Positions 34,977-46,247 of a stretch of 64,000 nt of DNA are shown one piece after another (the first letter of the stretch is position 1; each line of letters starts with the position of its first letter). A program made the translations under genes and the position numbers. The notes under the pieces are model-generated. The model had not been told where the DNA came from. It saw only the letters and a list, made by a program, of their open reading frames with translations, and ran no database searches. The stretch covers positions 34,717,001-34,781,000 of the forward strand of contig CM074858.1 in NCBI GenBank assembly GCA_037501455.1. The letters are read 5' to 3'. Source of the stretch: Lantana camara (lineage: Eukaryota; Streptophyta; Magnoliopsida; Lamiales; Verbenaceae).

Positions 34977-37196
34977 ACCGAAAAATATTCGAACGATAAT
35001 AATCACAGGTGAACACTTCTTATGTGCCAATACGTATTTTGTGTGTTTCCATTACGTGTGCATGTCTAGAACTCCCCTAATCTGATGAGTCCATTAAGAG
35101 CTTTGTCATTACGGGAATGACACATGAAACAAGTTCTTAACTCCATAGGCGAGGATTAGAAACTTCTCCAAGTCATTAAGGCCGACAGACAGTGGGAGTG
35201 TCGACTTTGCCTCTGTTGAGACTTGCTTGTGTAGTTGTGTCCTTAAGAAGGATCATCCTGTTTCATGGGGTGTAAAGTGCATAAGTTGATGCGTGCACAA
35301 TACACAAGGGTGTTTGTTGTAAGAACAAGTTCACTGAGAGTGCCCCGCGTGAGATGATTCCTAAATGGGAAAGGACGTTAGTAGAACTACCAGATTAGGA
35401 AATATCTTACATGTCAATGACGTGAGGAATTAATCCTTAGACTTGAGATTCCACATTGTCTCATATGAGCTAACTCTGTAATCTTTGATAAAGGCTCAAA
35501 AGGGTGTCTCCATATAGACACCTGAACCACGGCCTATGTTGGGATTACACAAGTGGCATATGAGAATTGTTGGAATCAATAAAGGACCTACACTTGCTGT
35601 AGGCAAGATGATCTCTTATTACACAAGTCATTCATGTTCCATCCAAAAATCCTTGCGGAAGGTGGTTAGATCAAGACATCAAGAAAATGGGGTTTTCTTG
35701 GATTGAGATCAAATGGAATATAAAGAGAACTTTGTTTTAAGATTAAGATTAGTAGGGCTCTCTATATTCTCATGCCCTAGATCTTAATCGAGAGATAGGA
35801 TGGTAGGAGGATCGTATCCCACTTGATGTCATTGACTGAAAGGTTCTTTCGGATATACATTTACATTTTGGGTAGGGGTCACACACCTGTTGCTAGAGTA
35901 TGGTCGTGTGATCTGTGAGGTGATTAATTAATAACGTGTACTAATTAATTAGGCTTACTGCTAACTGAAATTGAACCTAGAGGGTCACGCACAAATAACG
36001 GGTTCAAAGGGTATTGTTAGAAAGATCAAATAATTGATCGAAACGAGACCACACCTGTATGGAACACGTGTGGGAGTCAAGAGCGAGTTTGGACGCGTGA
36101 CTCCAATTACAGAATTGGGTCATGTGTTAATTAATTGTAGAATTAATTATTAACTCCAAATACAATTAATCGGAGAATTAATTATAAAGCCAAGATATAA
36201 TTAATTGGAGAATTAATTATAAATCCCTAAATCTAATTAATTGGAGAATTATTTATATAGCCAAATAAATATTAATTGTAGAATTAATTTTAGCCCGTTA
36301 GAATTAACTAGTGAATTAATTCTAAATCCCTTCATGGAATTAATTGGAGAATTAATTCTAAGTATTTAATTATTTATTTGTTCTAATTTGATTAGAATAA
36401 ATAAATAAAAAATATCTTCTATTTTATTTCTCTAACAAAGTATTAATTCTAATATGATTAGAATAAATATTATTGGGATGAGATATTTAATTATTACTAG
36501 AATAATTAAGTATTCCTAAATTAGTTAGGAGCTATTTCTTTAGAAAATAAATATCTTACTTTAGATAAGACATTATTTACTTGGAGAGAGCCAACAGGGG
36601 TTAGCCAAGTGGTTTAAGGGTTGTTTCTCGAAGGCAAAGATCTGGGGTCAAATCCCTCTGGCCACTTGGGGTGTGTGCGTTTAAAAAATATATATATTAT
36701 TTACTTGGAGAGGAAGAAAGAATAGAAGACAAAGTCAAAGTAGGAGACCATCTCCTACAAGCAAGTAGGGTTTCAAACCCTAGCCTATAAAAGGACTAAG
36801 GGGTTCGAAAATTTGCGGCTTACACGTGATTTGGAGATCAAGTCCAACCTTCATGGAATTTTGGGGATAATTCTCTTGCTCTCTTTTCTCGTTTCATGTT
36901 TCTTTAATACACATGTTATAGTACTAGCATACTCACTAACATGATTTGAATCTAAGTTGGCGTAGGTTAATGCTTTAGAGGATTTCCACTTTGGAATCTT
37001 GAAGAAAGAATCATTCAAGAAATGGGGATTCATGCCGCTTGAAGAACGTTTGAGGGCGGCTCAAAACATTTCAAGAAAGCTTCAATATTGTAAGTTTCTT
37101 GAAATCCCACAAGTTTTGAAATGGATATTGCAAGATCACGATCCCTTTTGGAAAATTTTTAAACTTCCGCTGCTTTAATTATGCTGTTTTCCAACA
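34977..37196 (+). mobile_element. Copia solo LTR F, right part
   Basis: Resumes the A-like LTR ('gaacacttctta.gtgccaatacg', the 'gacagtgggagtg' block, AATTAATTA inverted blocks) and ends TGTTTTCCAACA. Repeated 'attaattggagaattaattat' units near 36150-36360 expand the AT-rich block relative to A. The G-box array is largely lost here (one CACGTG near 36067). It carries a SINE at 36589-36695. Confidence 0.85.
36589..36695 (+). mobile_element. tRNA-derived SINE, 107 bp
   Basis: Flanked by a perfect 17-bp duplication ATTATTTACTTGGAGAG (36572-36588 and 36696-36712). It has an A-box-like TAGCCAAGTGG (about 36605) and a B-box-like GGTCAAATCCC (about 36647), the RNA polymerase III promoter of tRNA-derived SINEs, and an A/T tail at 36681-36695. 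A, B and C LTRs lack it, so it entered F after F was in place. It is short for a plant SINE, with almost no body after the tRNA-like head. Confidence 0.9.
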
Positions 37197-37780
37197 TAAA
37201 ATGGATCAAGTCAAAGATCCGGTCCATTTGGATTGCATTTTAAAGCATCAGGGGTACAAATGGCTCCGAAAAATATAAGGCTTACTCCATTGGATCCGAA
37301 TCATCGAAACGAGTCCAACGGAGAAGTTTGAATTCGAATACGAATTCCCGAGCTCAAGATATTAGGAAAAAAAAAAAGCTTAAAGTGCTCTATTTTCAAA
37401 TAGGTCCTCAAACTTTCAAAACAGATCAATAGGCCCAAAGCCTATTTTCAATTAAGTCCCAAAACTTTTAAATAAATAGCAATCATATTCAATTCACATA
37501 TATTTCATTCAATTCCAAGAAATTAGCATGCTTGACAACAAATTCATTTAATAACATTTATGGGCATTTGATAACAAATCAATTTAAACGATCTCTTAAC
37601 AAGATAGGCATTTAGATCAAATTAAATCAAGTATAACAATTAAATAGCACAATCAAGTTATAAATAAATAAATAACAATTAAACCAAGTTATAAACACAT
37701 ATATAAAATTAAAGAAGCGCAAATACGTGAAGTAAACTCACACATGGCACAAGTTTGTACATACAAACGAGCAAGATTCA
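37197..37780 (-). mobile_element. Gypsy LTR remnant G, segment 4
   Basis: The outer end of remnant G. It keeps the 'ttggatccgaatcatcgaa.cgagtccaacgg' and 'gaattcccgagctca' blocks found near the outer end of the LTRs of E (10917-10982) and J (42545-42625). It then fades near 37780 without a TSD, so the end is truncated or overwritten. Confidence 0.6.
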
Positions 37781-38632
37781 CCTCGACCCAGGGAGATCCT
37801 CGACCTAAAGGCTTCCCCAAGCTTAGTACTTAGCGACAGAAGTTGTGCAAGTACATGCGCATTAAATGCGGGAATCCCTCCCTACAGGAGGATTTAATGC
37901 ATCTCATGCTTTGTATTTAATCTGCAGCAATTCTGATAAATTAGGTACAGAGAGCTTTACCAAAAAGTACTGTGGCCACGCCGCACTATGCTTTCCCATG
38001 ATGCCATTTTCACATATTCAGCTAGAGTTTATTGTACCAAAAAACCTGTGATATACATAATTAGCACTCAGAACCCTGTGATTTGAAAATTCTCAAAGCG
38101 AACCCTGTGATTGTAATAAATTAGTACTCAATTAGAATTTCAAACCCTACAGCCGTGGTTGTAGGGTTTTGAGTGCTAACTTTAATACAATCACAGGGTT
38201 TTCAATACTAATTTATAAAATCACAGGGTTCTCTTTAAGAATTTTCAAATCACAGGGTTCGGAGCGCTAATTAGGCATAACACAAGGGGTATCCAAACAA
38301 AAAACTCTATTCAGCTGCGTGTACCTTCAAGCACAAGGCTCCCAACTATAAATACCCCATCATTTATTACCCAGGTAGATTACTATTACAGTATTAACTG
38401 CACTCTCAACTACTTTGCATTCTCGGCCCAGTCTCGACCTAGTTTTCTGCCTTGAACGTCGGAGTGCCAAAATAGATATAACCCCCATATTTCCCCGTTT
38501 TGGACTTTGAGTTCACGTTTTCTGCTTCTTTCAACTTAGGAAGATCCAGAGTTCTCTCCACATTAACAAATAATCTTTGGTAATTGGGAATCTACTTTTG
38601 TCGTTCCGTATATTGCTAGATCCGGACACCAT
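37781..38632 (+). mobile_element. Tat-like LTR remnant N
   Basis: An LTR-type block with a TATA box at 38347-38353, a downstream CTTGAACGTCGGAGTGCC block (about 38452-38469) and an ending GGACACCATCA. The CTTGAGCGTCGGAG block also occurs in LTR M (minus strand, about 46415-46430). GCATTAAATGC at 37859-37869 recurs in the K promoter region (57279-57289). The left boundary is uncertain and no TSD was found. A MITE is inserted at 38041-38287. Confidence 0.45.
38041..38287. mobile_element. Foldback MITE
   Basis: About 247 bp that is almost wholly one inverted repeat. The left half (38050-38150) and the right half (38165-38280) are near-complementary. AACCCTGTGATTTGAAAATT is followed by a second 'aaccctgtga' unit in each arm, and the centre is CAAACCCTACAGCCGTGGTTGTAGGG. 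A convincing TSD was not found, so the superfamily is open. Confidence 0.75.
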
Positions 38633-38825
38633 CAGTTATATACTAGTACTCTTACAATAACAAAACTATATTTTATCTTAAAATATACTTGTAATTGTTT
38701 GGTAATTAGTAAATAATGATAAATTACAATAATTATCTTTCAAAAGTTTTCACTATGCGGTGGCAAGTTTAAAATTGTTGTTAGCAATTTTGATTGATAG
38801 TATATAAAATATGTTGTTGTCGTAA
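38633..38825. other. Unclassified AT-rich spacer
   Basis: About 190 bp between LTR remnant N and the Mutator-like element. No reading frame or repeat is recognised. It is continuous with 44298 onward once the transposon is removed. Confidence 0.4.
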
Positions 38826-39252
38826 TAAATGTTAGGGTAAATTACATCTAGGTCCCATGAGGTATGCCATAATTACAAATTACACCCTGCACTTCTAGAA
38901 ATTACATATTAGTCCTAGAATGGATGTGGCGTTTGAGATCCCTCTCTTCCTTAGGGTTCTATCAATTTCTTAATTATGAAATGACCAAAATGCTCTAAAG
39001 GACTATTTTGTTAAATAACTTATATTTGGGGCTCTTTTTGTTAAAATGACTAAAGCGCATGGATGTTTTTGTAATATTTTTATCATTTTAATATTTCTAT
39101 CCATTTTATAAGGAAGAAAAACATAAATGTTATGATTATTATGTATAAAATATCTTTTAAAATAAAATCTAGTACTACTTTAAATCATAATTTTTTAATT
39201 TGAAAATTTAAAAAAGGAAAGAGATTAATATTATTAATCACTAAATCCAAAT

Positions 39253-39254
39253 TA

Positions 39255-39298
<44 letters not shown>
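39253..39298. repeat. (AT)n microsatellite
   Basis: More than 20 uninterrupted AT dinucleotides inside the left half of the Mutator-like element. Confidence 0.9.
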
Positions 39299-39301
<3 letters not shown>

Positions 39302-39979
39302 TAAACATACCATAGCAAAATTTTAAAAATTAAAAAGAAAATGTGAAACGCAACAAATTCCCCATCAACCTCCACCATTGTTAGATCGCAGAATCGATAC
39401 ACCACTTCCACCATTGTAAAAAATCAACAACTCCGCTTACCCTCACCACTAGGGATGGCAATGGGTTGGGTCTGGGCCAGACACAACGGGTCCAAACCCA
39501 ACCCATCATGGTTCTGGACCCGATTCAGACCCGATAACGCATAAACAGGTTTTGGACCCGTTCCAAACTCGGTGGACCTGCTAGACCCGCTAGGTCTATT
39601 TTTGGACCCGTTGGATCCGGGTCCAGACCCAAACCCATTAAGACCCATTTTTGGTTTTGTCCTCCAAAATCGATATTCGGATTTTCTGAACTTATTTTTT
39701 CATCCCGAATCCATTTAAATCGACAATGTCACTCTCTAAAACCTATTTTTTGAGAAATTTACATGTTGGTGACAAGATCTTTAAATTCTCTGAATCATTT
39801 GTTGCAAATCATTTTTCATAGCTAATATCCACAAACTGATTATAAGGAAGGTTAAACAAAAAAATGCAAAGTTCAAGATTCAAGTGCAACGTATTAGGGC
39901 GAAAAAGAGAATGAATTTCAAGATAAAGTTCAAGAGTTTAGCTAGTCTCTTCTTCCTCTTAGTGTTCTTCTTTATGACC

Positions 39980-42900
39980 TGTAGCACCCCGAGCGAACGG
40001 CAACACATCCCCCGTACTAGAGTCCGACACGTGTAACGAAATGGAGAGTCCGCATACTCATCAAACAATAGCGAACGAGAGATAAACAAAACACACTCCT
40101 AAGCTAGGCGGACTAGACCCTCAATCAGAGTGCAACATATAAATTATAGCGGAAGCGATAAAAGCAATTCATATTAAACTCCCAAGATCATCATATACAT
40201 AACATAGAGACTAGAGTCATAAAGAGCATGCTAACTCATTTACAAATGTACAATGGTCGACCGAGCCAAAATAGTCTTACTATGAAAGTGTTCATAGTAC
40301 ATAACTTCATAACTTCATAAGTACTAAACATAACCACTACAAATGCAAGAATGAGGATCCGAGCTAAGAAGCAAGTGAGACTCAAAGACAGACTTGTCGC
40401 CTAGCTCAACTCTGGCGGTACCTGTAACTCAAAGAAAGGGGAAAAAGGAAAACAACAATGAGGGTTAGTCCTAAACACTAGTGAGGGGCTAACACACGCA
40501 CCCATAATACGTATAGAGCAAAGCACTTAACAAAATTCATAAAAAGATCCATGAACCAGGGATGGTTTTTGCAAGCTAAAATGTTTCCCGTGATACTTAA
40601 AAGAAGTTAAGGGCCATAGGCCGAAATGATAAATTTTAAATATTTAGGAATCCATTCCCATTTCATGAATCATACAAATTCACACAACTTGGCGAGTACG
40701 AGTTATTCCTTCAACTTCTCTTATTCAAACCATAATCATAACCAAAACATAAATCATAAACCATCATTTCTCCGGGTGATAGCAGGGTTGACGGCCCTAA
40801 CTATCGGTCAAAGTTCACATGAAACAAGGCTTATATTAGGTCCTTCAAACCTTCGACGGTTGCCTCCGCCGGCTCAAGAGAAACGCCCTTCCTCAACCTC
40901 CTAAAGTTAGGCGAGACTCTCAAAGCAAAGTGTTGATGGGAGAGCTAAGTGACCCCACGGCCGTCCCGAGATACCATACCACTCTCCGGGGCCCAAATCA
41001 TTGTTCAATAGTCATATTTTTCAACAAAGCTTATCTTTGAAAGCCCATATCTTGCTTACAGACACACACTTATCAAAGGTTTTCAAATCAAACATAAAAT
41101 AGCTTACGTATATATATAAATCATTTTCAAAGACTTATAACAAATGGGACAAGCCCTCAAAGTACATACCATACACGTATCTAACGTAAAATATAAATAA
41201 CTCGTATGCGGGATTCAAAACAATTAGGGTTTTAGGTCATTAAATCTAAAAGAACAAAACCTCACCTTAAGAACGTGTAGTGGTGACAAAAGAGAGTGAA
41301 TCACACGCCTGAGGAGCAACCTCATCGTCAATGGGAGGGTCAACTGGATAAACAAACAACAAAGGATACTCTTAGACTCAAAATGTACCAAATAGATGCT
41401 CGAAAAATATGTATGAATGTATATGATGCAAATGAAATGAAATGAAATCATACTTAAGTCATATATGGACATACATTGCATATAAGATCATACTTCATAA
41501 ATGAGGGCATAAAACGAGCTATAAAGTCATAACATATAACCTAACACATAATATAACATGTTAACATAACATACGAGTCATAAACAAACCATAAAAAGCA
41601 AGCAAAGCACAAACAAAAAGAAGAAAATAACAAGAGGTACGCGGGGGGTGGTCACGGCCGCTACCCATTTTCTTCATGAAATGGTCGCTATCGCGACCCT
41701 CAAACTTGAAGCTCAGGCAAATTCAGGTCGCGGCCTCCACCAAAATTGAACTAAACGCGATCACGGCCGCAACCTCACGCGACAGCAGGGAAAAACTTAA
41801 AGTTCAGGCCAAAATCTCAACCAAAACCCAAAGGAAATCAAGCTAAATTTAAGTTAACACATAATAGGATGATAATATAGCAAGAATTCAATCATTTCAT
41901 GCAAAACTCTGGGTCTAAATTGAAGATTCATATGAAACAAATGCAAGAGATATATACATGTTCATCTTCATGTCAAAAGCTTCAAAAATTCAAATCGTAT
42001 CCTAAAAATTCCTAAAGATTCATGCAAACTATGTTCATACAATCACTCCTGGGTGTGAAAGGATCATTTAGGTTGCATTAAATCCAAAGAAAGCACAAGG
42101 AATTAAACAAATTCATCATATAAGCTCTAACCCTTACTATTCACTAAGTTCATCATAACATGCTCATATCTCCATGGATTTCAGCAAATAAGGTCAAATT
42201 AAAGAGGAGGAGATGGAGAGCACATTCGTAAACTTACCTTCCAAATTTGGAGTGATTTGGTGAAGTATTGGGCTCAAATGGTGAAATTATGAATAGTAAC
42301 TTTCCCTCTTCTCTTGGATTTCGGTTTGAGCAGCTAAAACCCTTATTTCTCTTGTGTTGAAACGAAATGAGAGGCCCATGGATGATAGAGTCTTAAGTTA
42401 GGAGAGTGTGGTTCCAAGAATTTCTTAATTTAGTCAAATATTTCTCAAGATATGTCTAAAAGAGTGAATAAGGGTCCAAATTTCACGCGAGGCTCATTTA
42501 AGAAAATTTTCGGAGGTCCAATGAGATTAGAAAAATATGAGGCTTGGTTCATTGAACTCAAATCGTTGATACGAGTCCAACGTAGGTGACGGAATTCGAA
42601 TCCAAATTCTCGAACTCATGTTATGCCGGCCGGAACCCAAGGTGTGCTAAATGCCCTTTAGCCCCTTTAGGTTCCGTCTCCCAAAAAAATTAAAAGACAA
42701 ACCAAAAAAGTTCTAAAACATAAAATGATCATATAATCAAGTTCATAATTCACATATTTCCCGCATATCAAAAATTCGTAAAAATCGAAATTGAATTCGG
42801 ATACAAATAGAGCAAATTACAAGGCATAAAAGCGTAAACGTTCAAAAATTCAAATTCATACTTAAACAAATAACTTCAAATCAACTCAAATAATCACATA

Positions 42901-43001
42901 AACATTAAAATATTATATAATTGCATAATTAAATAATTAAATTACATACGTACCACACCCGTAATGGCGTACCCGAAAGTCCGAACGGTCGGGATGTTAC
43001 A
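39980..43001 (-). mobile_element. Gypsy solo LTR J
   Basis: A 3022-bp LTR, TGTAGCACCCCG to GGGATGTTACA, between TGACC (39975-39979) and TAACC (43002-43006), a TSD with one transition. The 'cacatcccccgtact' block next to its left end matches the inner end of E, which sets the orientation as minus. The palindrome cluster lies at 41641-41790. No protein domain is recognised. Confidence 0.9.
41641..41790. repeat. Palindrome cluster in LTR J
   Basis: GGTCGCTATCGCGACC (41683-41698, perfect 6-bp arms) plus several CACGGCCGC and GGTCGCGGCC near-palindromes. It is weaker than in E and S1 but in the corresponding part of the LTR. Confidence 0.5.
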
Positions 43002-43540
43002 TAACCAAATGATGCTTCCATGCTCTTCTCCTTATCTTTCAACTTTTAGAAACCCTAAAACATTTGCAGAAGCCTGAAGATTTATATTCTCAAACAATAT
43101 CAAGATTAGATTTTTCCACAACCCACATCGTGAAATTCAAACCAAATTCAAAGAATTGCCTTGTGGATCTTCATTTTACATTGCACTTGACAAAGAGTAG
43201 AGCAACAACTAGAAATAAAGATTTCAAATAATCCAATACTCAAAAACCCAGATCGAGAAACAACACCACAAGTCCAAATCGTGAAATTGTAAAATATGCT
43301 CAAAAGTTATCAAACTCGAAAGCTCTGCTCCAAAAACATAACAAATCAAAGAAAACACAACACAAAAAACAGGAATAGCTCCAACCTTTATGATGTAAAA
43401 TCTTTCAAATCAAACCTAAGCTTACCAAAATAGAAAAATCGAACAAAGAACACATTTGGGCCATCCCTCGTAGGTCTAGTGTGTTCGGGTTTGGGTCCAT
43501 ACCCGTTAGACCCCACCCGTCTACCATCCCTAATCAGCAC

Positions 43541-44022
43541 CACCAAATCCTCTGCTACCACGAAATCGATGTTCATACCACCACACCACAAAGATAACCT
43601 ACAACCGCCTCCACCACCAAATTTGATCACCAGCACCACATCAAATCACCGCCACCATAAAAACTAGACCTAAGATTACGTGAACAGATCTTAGGGGCGA
43701 CGGGTAGCGCTTAGGCCTTGGTATAGTGGAGGAAGAAGAGAATGGTGTGAGAGAGGAAGATATCGGGAAGATGGTCGGAGACTGAGATGCGGGACGAGGG
43801 AGATGAGCAAGAGGATGGGTCTTGTGCTGGAGGCACGAGGTTAATCTTGTTTCGGAGACGGCGATGGTGGTGAGACTATGGCAGCCATGGTGGGGCTATG
43901 AGCAAGAAGACGGTGTTGCCCCTTCTTTGCTCCTTTTTTCATGGGTAAAATTTTGCAAATTGGACGCTGAGTACATGACCATTATAGTCCAGGCTTTTTC
44001 CCTTTTCTTTCATAGCAGGAGA
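43541..44022. other. Interior of Mutator-like element
   Basis: A CACCAC-rich stretch (43541-43660) followed by a purine-rich stretch (43720-43900). The CCACC-rich composition also occurs just left of the hAT element (39360-39445). No recognisable gene fragment is seen, but captured host sequence cannot be excluded by eye. Confidence 0.4.
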
Positions 44023-44297
44023 TTGAAATATTAAAATGATGAAAATATTACAAAAACCTCCCTCTGCTTTTGGTCATTCTAACAAAATGAGCCCTGAATA
44101 TAAGTTACTTAACAAAGTAGTCCTTCAGGGTATTTTGGTCATTTCATAATTAAAAATTGATGTAAACCTAACGAAAGAGAGGGATCTCAAACGGCGTATC
44201 CATTCTAGGGACTGAATTTAATTTCCAAAAATATGGGGTGTAATTTGTAATTATGCCATACCTCAGGGGACCCAAATGTAAATCGCCTTAAATGTTA

Positions 44298-44944
44298 TTG
44301 ATAAAATTAGAAAGAATCTATCGAAAACTCTAAAAATTTCCAATAAAAAACCGACAAAATAAATATCCTTATCGGCACGTTATCAAAAAATAATAAAAAT
44401 AATTACTTTCGAAACAACTGATGGAAAAATCATGGGATTTTAATAATAATAATAATAATAATAATAATTTGATTATTAATAGTGAGATAAGTGGAAATTG
44501 GGGTAAGAACGGGGAAAACGAAAGAAAAGAGTGGTAGTGGAGAGACCAGAATCCAGACTGGTATAGGCAGATCGTGGTTATGAAAGAAAAAGGCAAAAAT
44601 ATAAATTATACGAAATAAATAGAAGTTCTATGAAAAACAAATTCTGGTAAGAAACTGAATATTTGGCAATAGTTGCCTAATTTCTCAAACTGAAAGACAA
44701 AAGGCGAATCAATTGTTTAATGAAAATGTGTTGGGCGAGAAAAAAGAAGAATCAATCAATCATTGTACATGATATACAAAAGCATATCAAGATCACTAAA
44801 GAAGAAAAACTTTTTAACCCATCACTATGTGTTATATGTGTTTTAAAAATTCATAATTTTAAAAGGTTTTTTCGGGGGCATTTTGGGCTTATCCAGAATG
44901 ATTACATTTCCAATCATTCTAAGTTCTCTTCAATTATATACATA
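44298..44944. other. Unclassified spacer with (TAA)n
   Basis: AT-rich sequence with a (TAA)n microsatellite at about 44442-44468. No repeat boundaries or credible frame are seen. It is the best candidate in the window for non-transposon host DNA. Confidence 0.4.
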
Positions 44945-46242
44945 CTAGTTCTAAACCCGGGCCGAAGGTACGGGATACATTCACTTAAAAAAATGAAATT
45001 ATCTTTTAGAAACACACATAAAACATGTTTAGAAAATTATTTGTTAAAATTAAAAAATCACATGCATTAAACATTCATACATTAATCATCTCAAAAGGTA
45101 TTAAATTATAAATATGAAAAATTATATGTCAAAAAATATATATATATAAATAAATAAATAAAATAGTTAAATTATAAATGTCAAAAGTTATATAAATAAA
45201 AAATTAAAATCCTTTAAAATATATATATATATATATAATCTAAAAACTCAAAACTCAAAAATACATATAAAACTATAACAATGCCAGGTATATATACATA
45301 TATATATGAAATAAACTTAATGTAAACATAAAATAAAATACAGAAAAAAATATTAAAAGTATCATCAAATATCAAATATGAAAAACATAATAAATAAGAG
45401 GCAAACATAATAACCGAGATACTTGAAGTACAAATAAACACATAGATAAAGAAAACTTTTAATGGATAGAAAAATGGAATACATAACTTAGTAAATGGAA
45501 TGAAGAACTTACATAGAGGAAGAAGGGTAGAGAAAACACAGAGATATAATTTAGAATGCAGTTTGGAATGCATAGAAAAATAGAACGTTATAGATGAAGA
45601 ATAATTTGGGATGAGTAAAAAAATGAAATGTAAAATTTTTTGGAAAACGTATTTAAAGCGTGAGTTCTACCAAACTTTATAACTATTTTTCTTTTTTTTT
45701 TTTTAGGAATTAGCAAATGGATAAAGATTCTAGATATGAAAAGATTTTTAAATTTGAATATTTTATCAAATATCAACCTACTAATTTAAATTTTAAATTA
45801 TTTTAAGTGCATTAGATTAAATTAGATTTATAATTGATAATTTGATTTTGAATTCAAACATTTCTTTTTAATTTTAAAGGATCTTGAGATTTTTATGATT
45901 GAAGATTTTGAAAATTTTATAATAATTTAATTTAAAAAATCTTAAAATTTTAGATAAACATAAAATATTTTAAAGTATTATTTATTTGCATAATATAATA
46001 AATTTTATGAGATTTTCTTCTAACCGAATTTAAGATTTATATGGCAACAAATTTTGACTTTTCTACAATATTGTTTTAATTTAAAAAAATTTAAACAACT
46101 CAATTAAAAAAAAGTTTTGGATAAACATTAAATATTTTAAAAATATTACTTATTTACATAATATAATATAAAATTTATTAAAACTATCCACATCAGTATA
46201 CACGTGGATAGCCTTGAGGGTTCTAAATTATATATATATAGA
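44945..46242 (-). mobile_element. Probable non-autonomous Helitron
   Basis: On the minus strand it starts TCTATATATATATAATT after an A. It ends with a stem-loop (CCCGtaCC-TTC-GGccCGGG), seven bases, then CTAG followed by T. TC start, 3' hairpin, CTRR end and A/T insertion point fit Helitrons. No Rep/helicase gene is present. The interior is very AT-rich with short (AT)n runs. The 5' end is less certain because of the AT repeats. Confidence 0.6.
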
Positions 46243-46247
46243 TTATA

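Larger units (their letters stand above)
39450..43532. mobile_element. hAT-like non-autonomous element, split by J
   Basis: Terminal inverted repeats TAGGGATGG (39450) and CCATCCCTA (43524-43532). Flanking 8-mers CTCACCAC (39442-39449) and ATCAGCAC (43533-43540) agree at six of eight positions, fitting a hAT-type 8-bp TSD. The end regions carry many GACCCG/CGGGTC subterminal repeats, a hAT habit. Without J the element is about 1.05 kb with no transposase. Confidence 0.7.
38835..44288. mobile_element. Mutator-like element with long TIRs
   Basis: About 265-bp terminal inverted repeats (38835-39100 and 44023-44288) that match closely, for example GAGGTATGGCATAATTACA in each arm up to one base. 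They are flanked by a perfect 9-bp duplication TAAATGTTA (38826-38834 and 44289-44297). Long TIRs plus a 9-bp TSD are the hallmark of Mutator-like elements. I see no transposase, so it is non-autonomous. Its interior holds a hAT-like element split by solo LTR J. The remaining own sequence is about 1.4 kb. Confidence 0.9.

Noticed and set aside
36605..36660. A functional tRNA gene
   Set aside because: A and B boxes are present, but a cloverleaf is not convincing and the 17-bp duplication plus A/T tail show a SINE.
45214..45776. Hydrophobic frames in the AT-rich Helitron interior as membrane proteins
   Set aside because: Phe/Ile/Tyr/Leu-rich translation is what AT-rich DNA gives. No start context or conserved motif was found.
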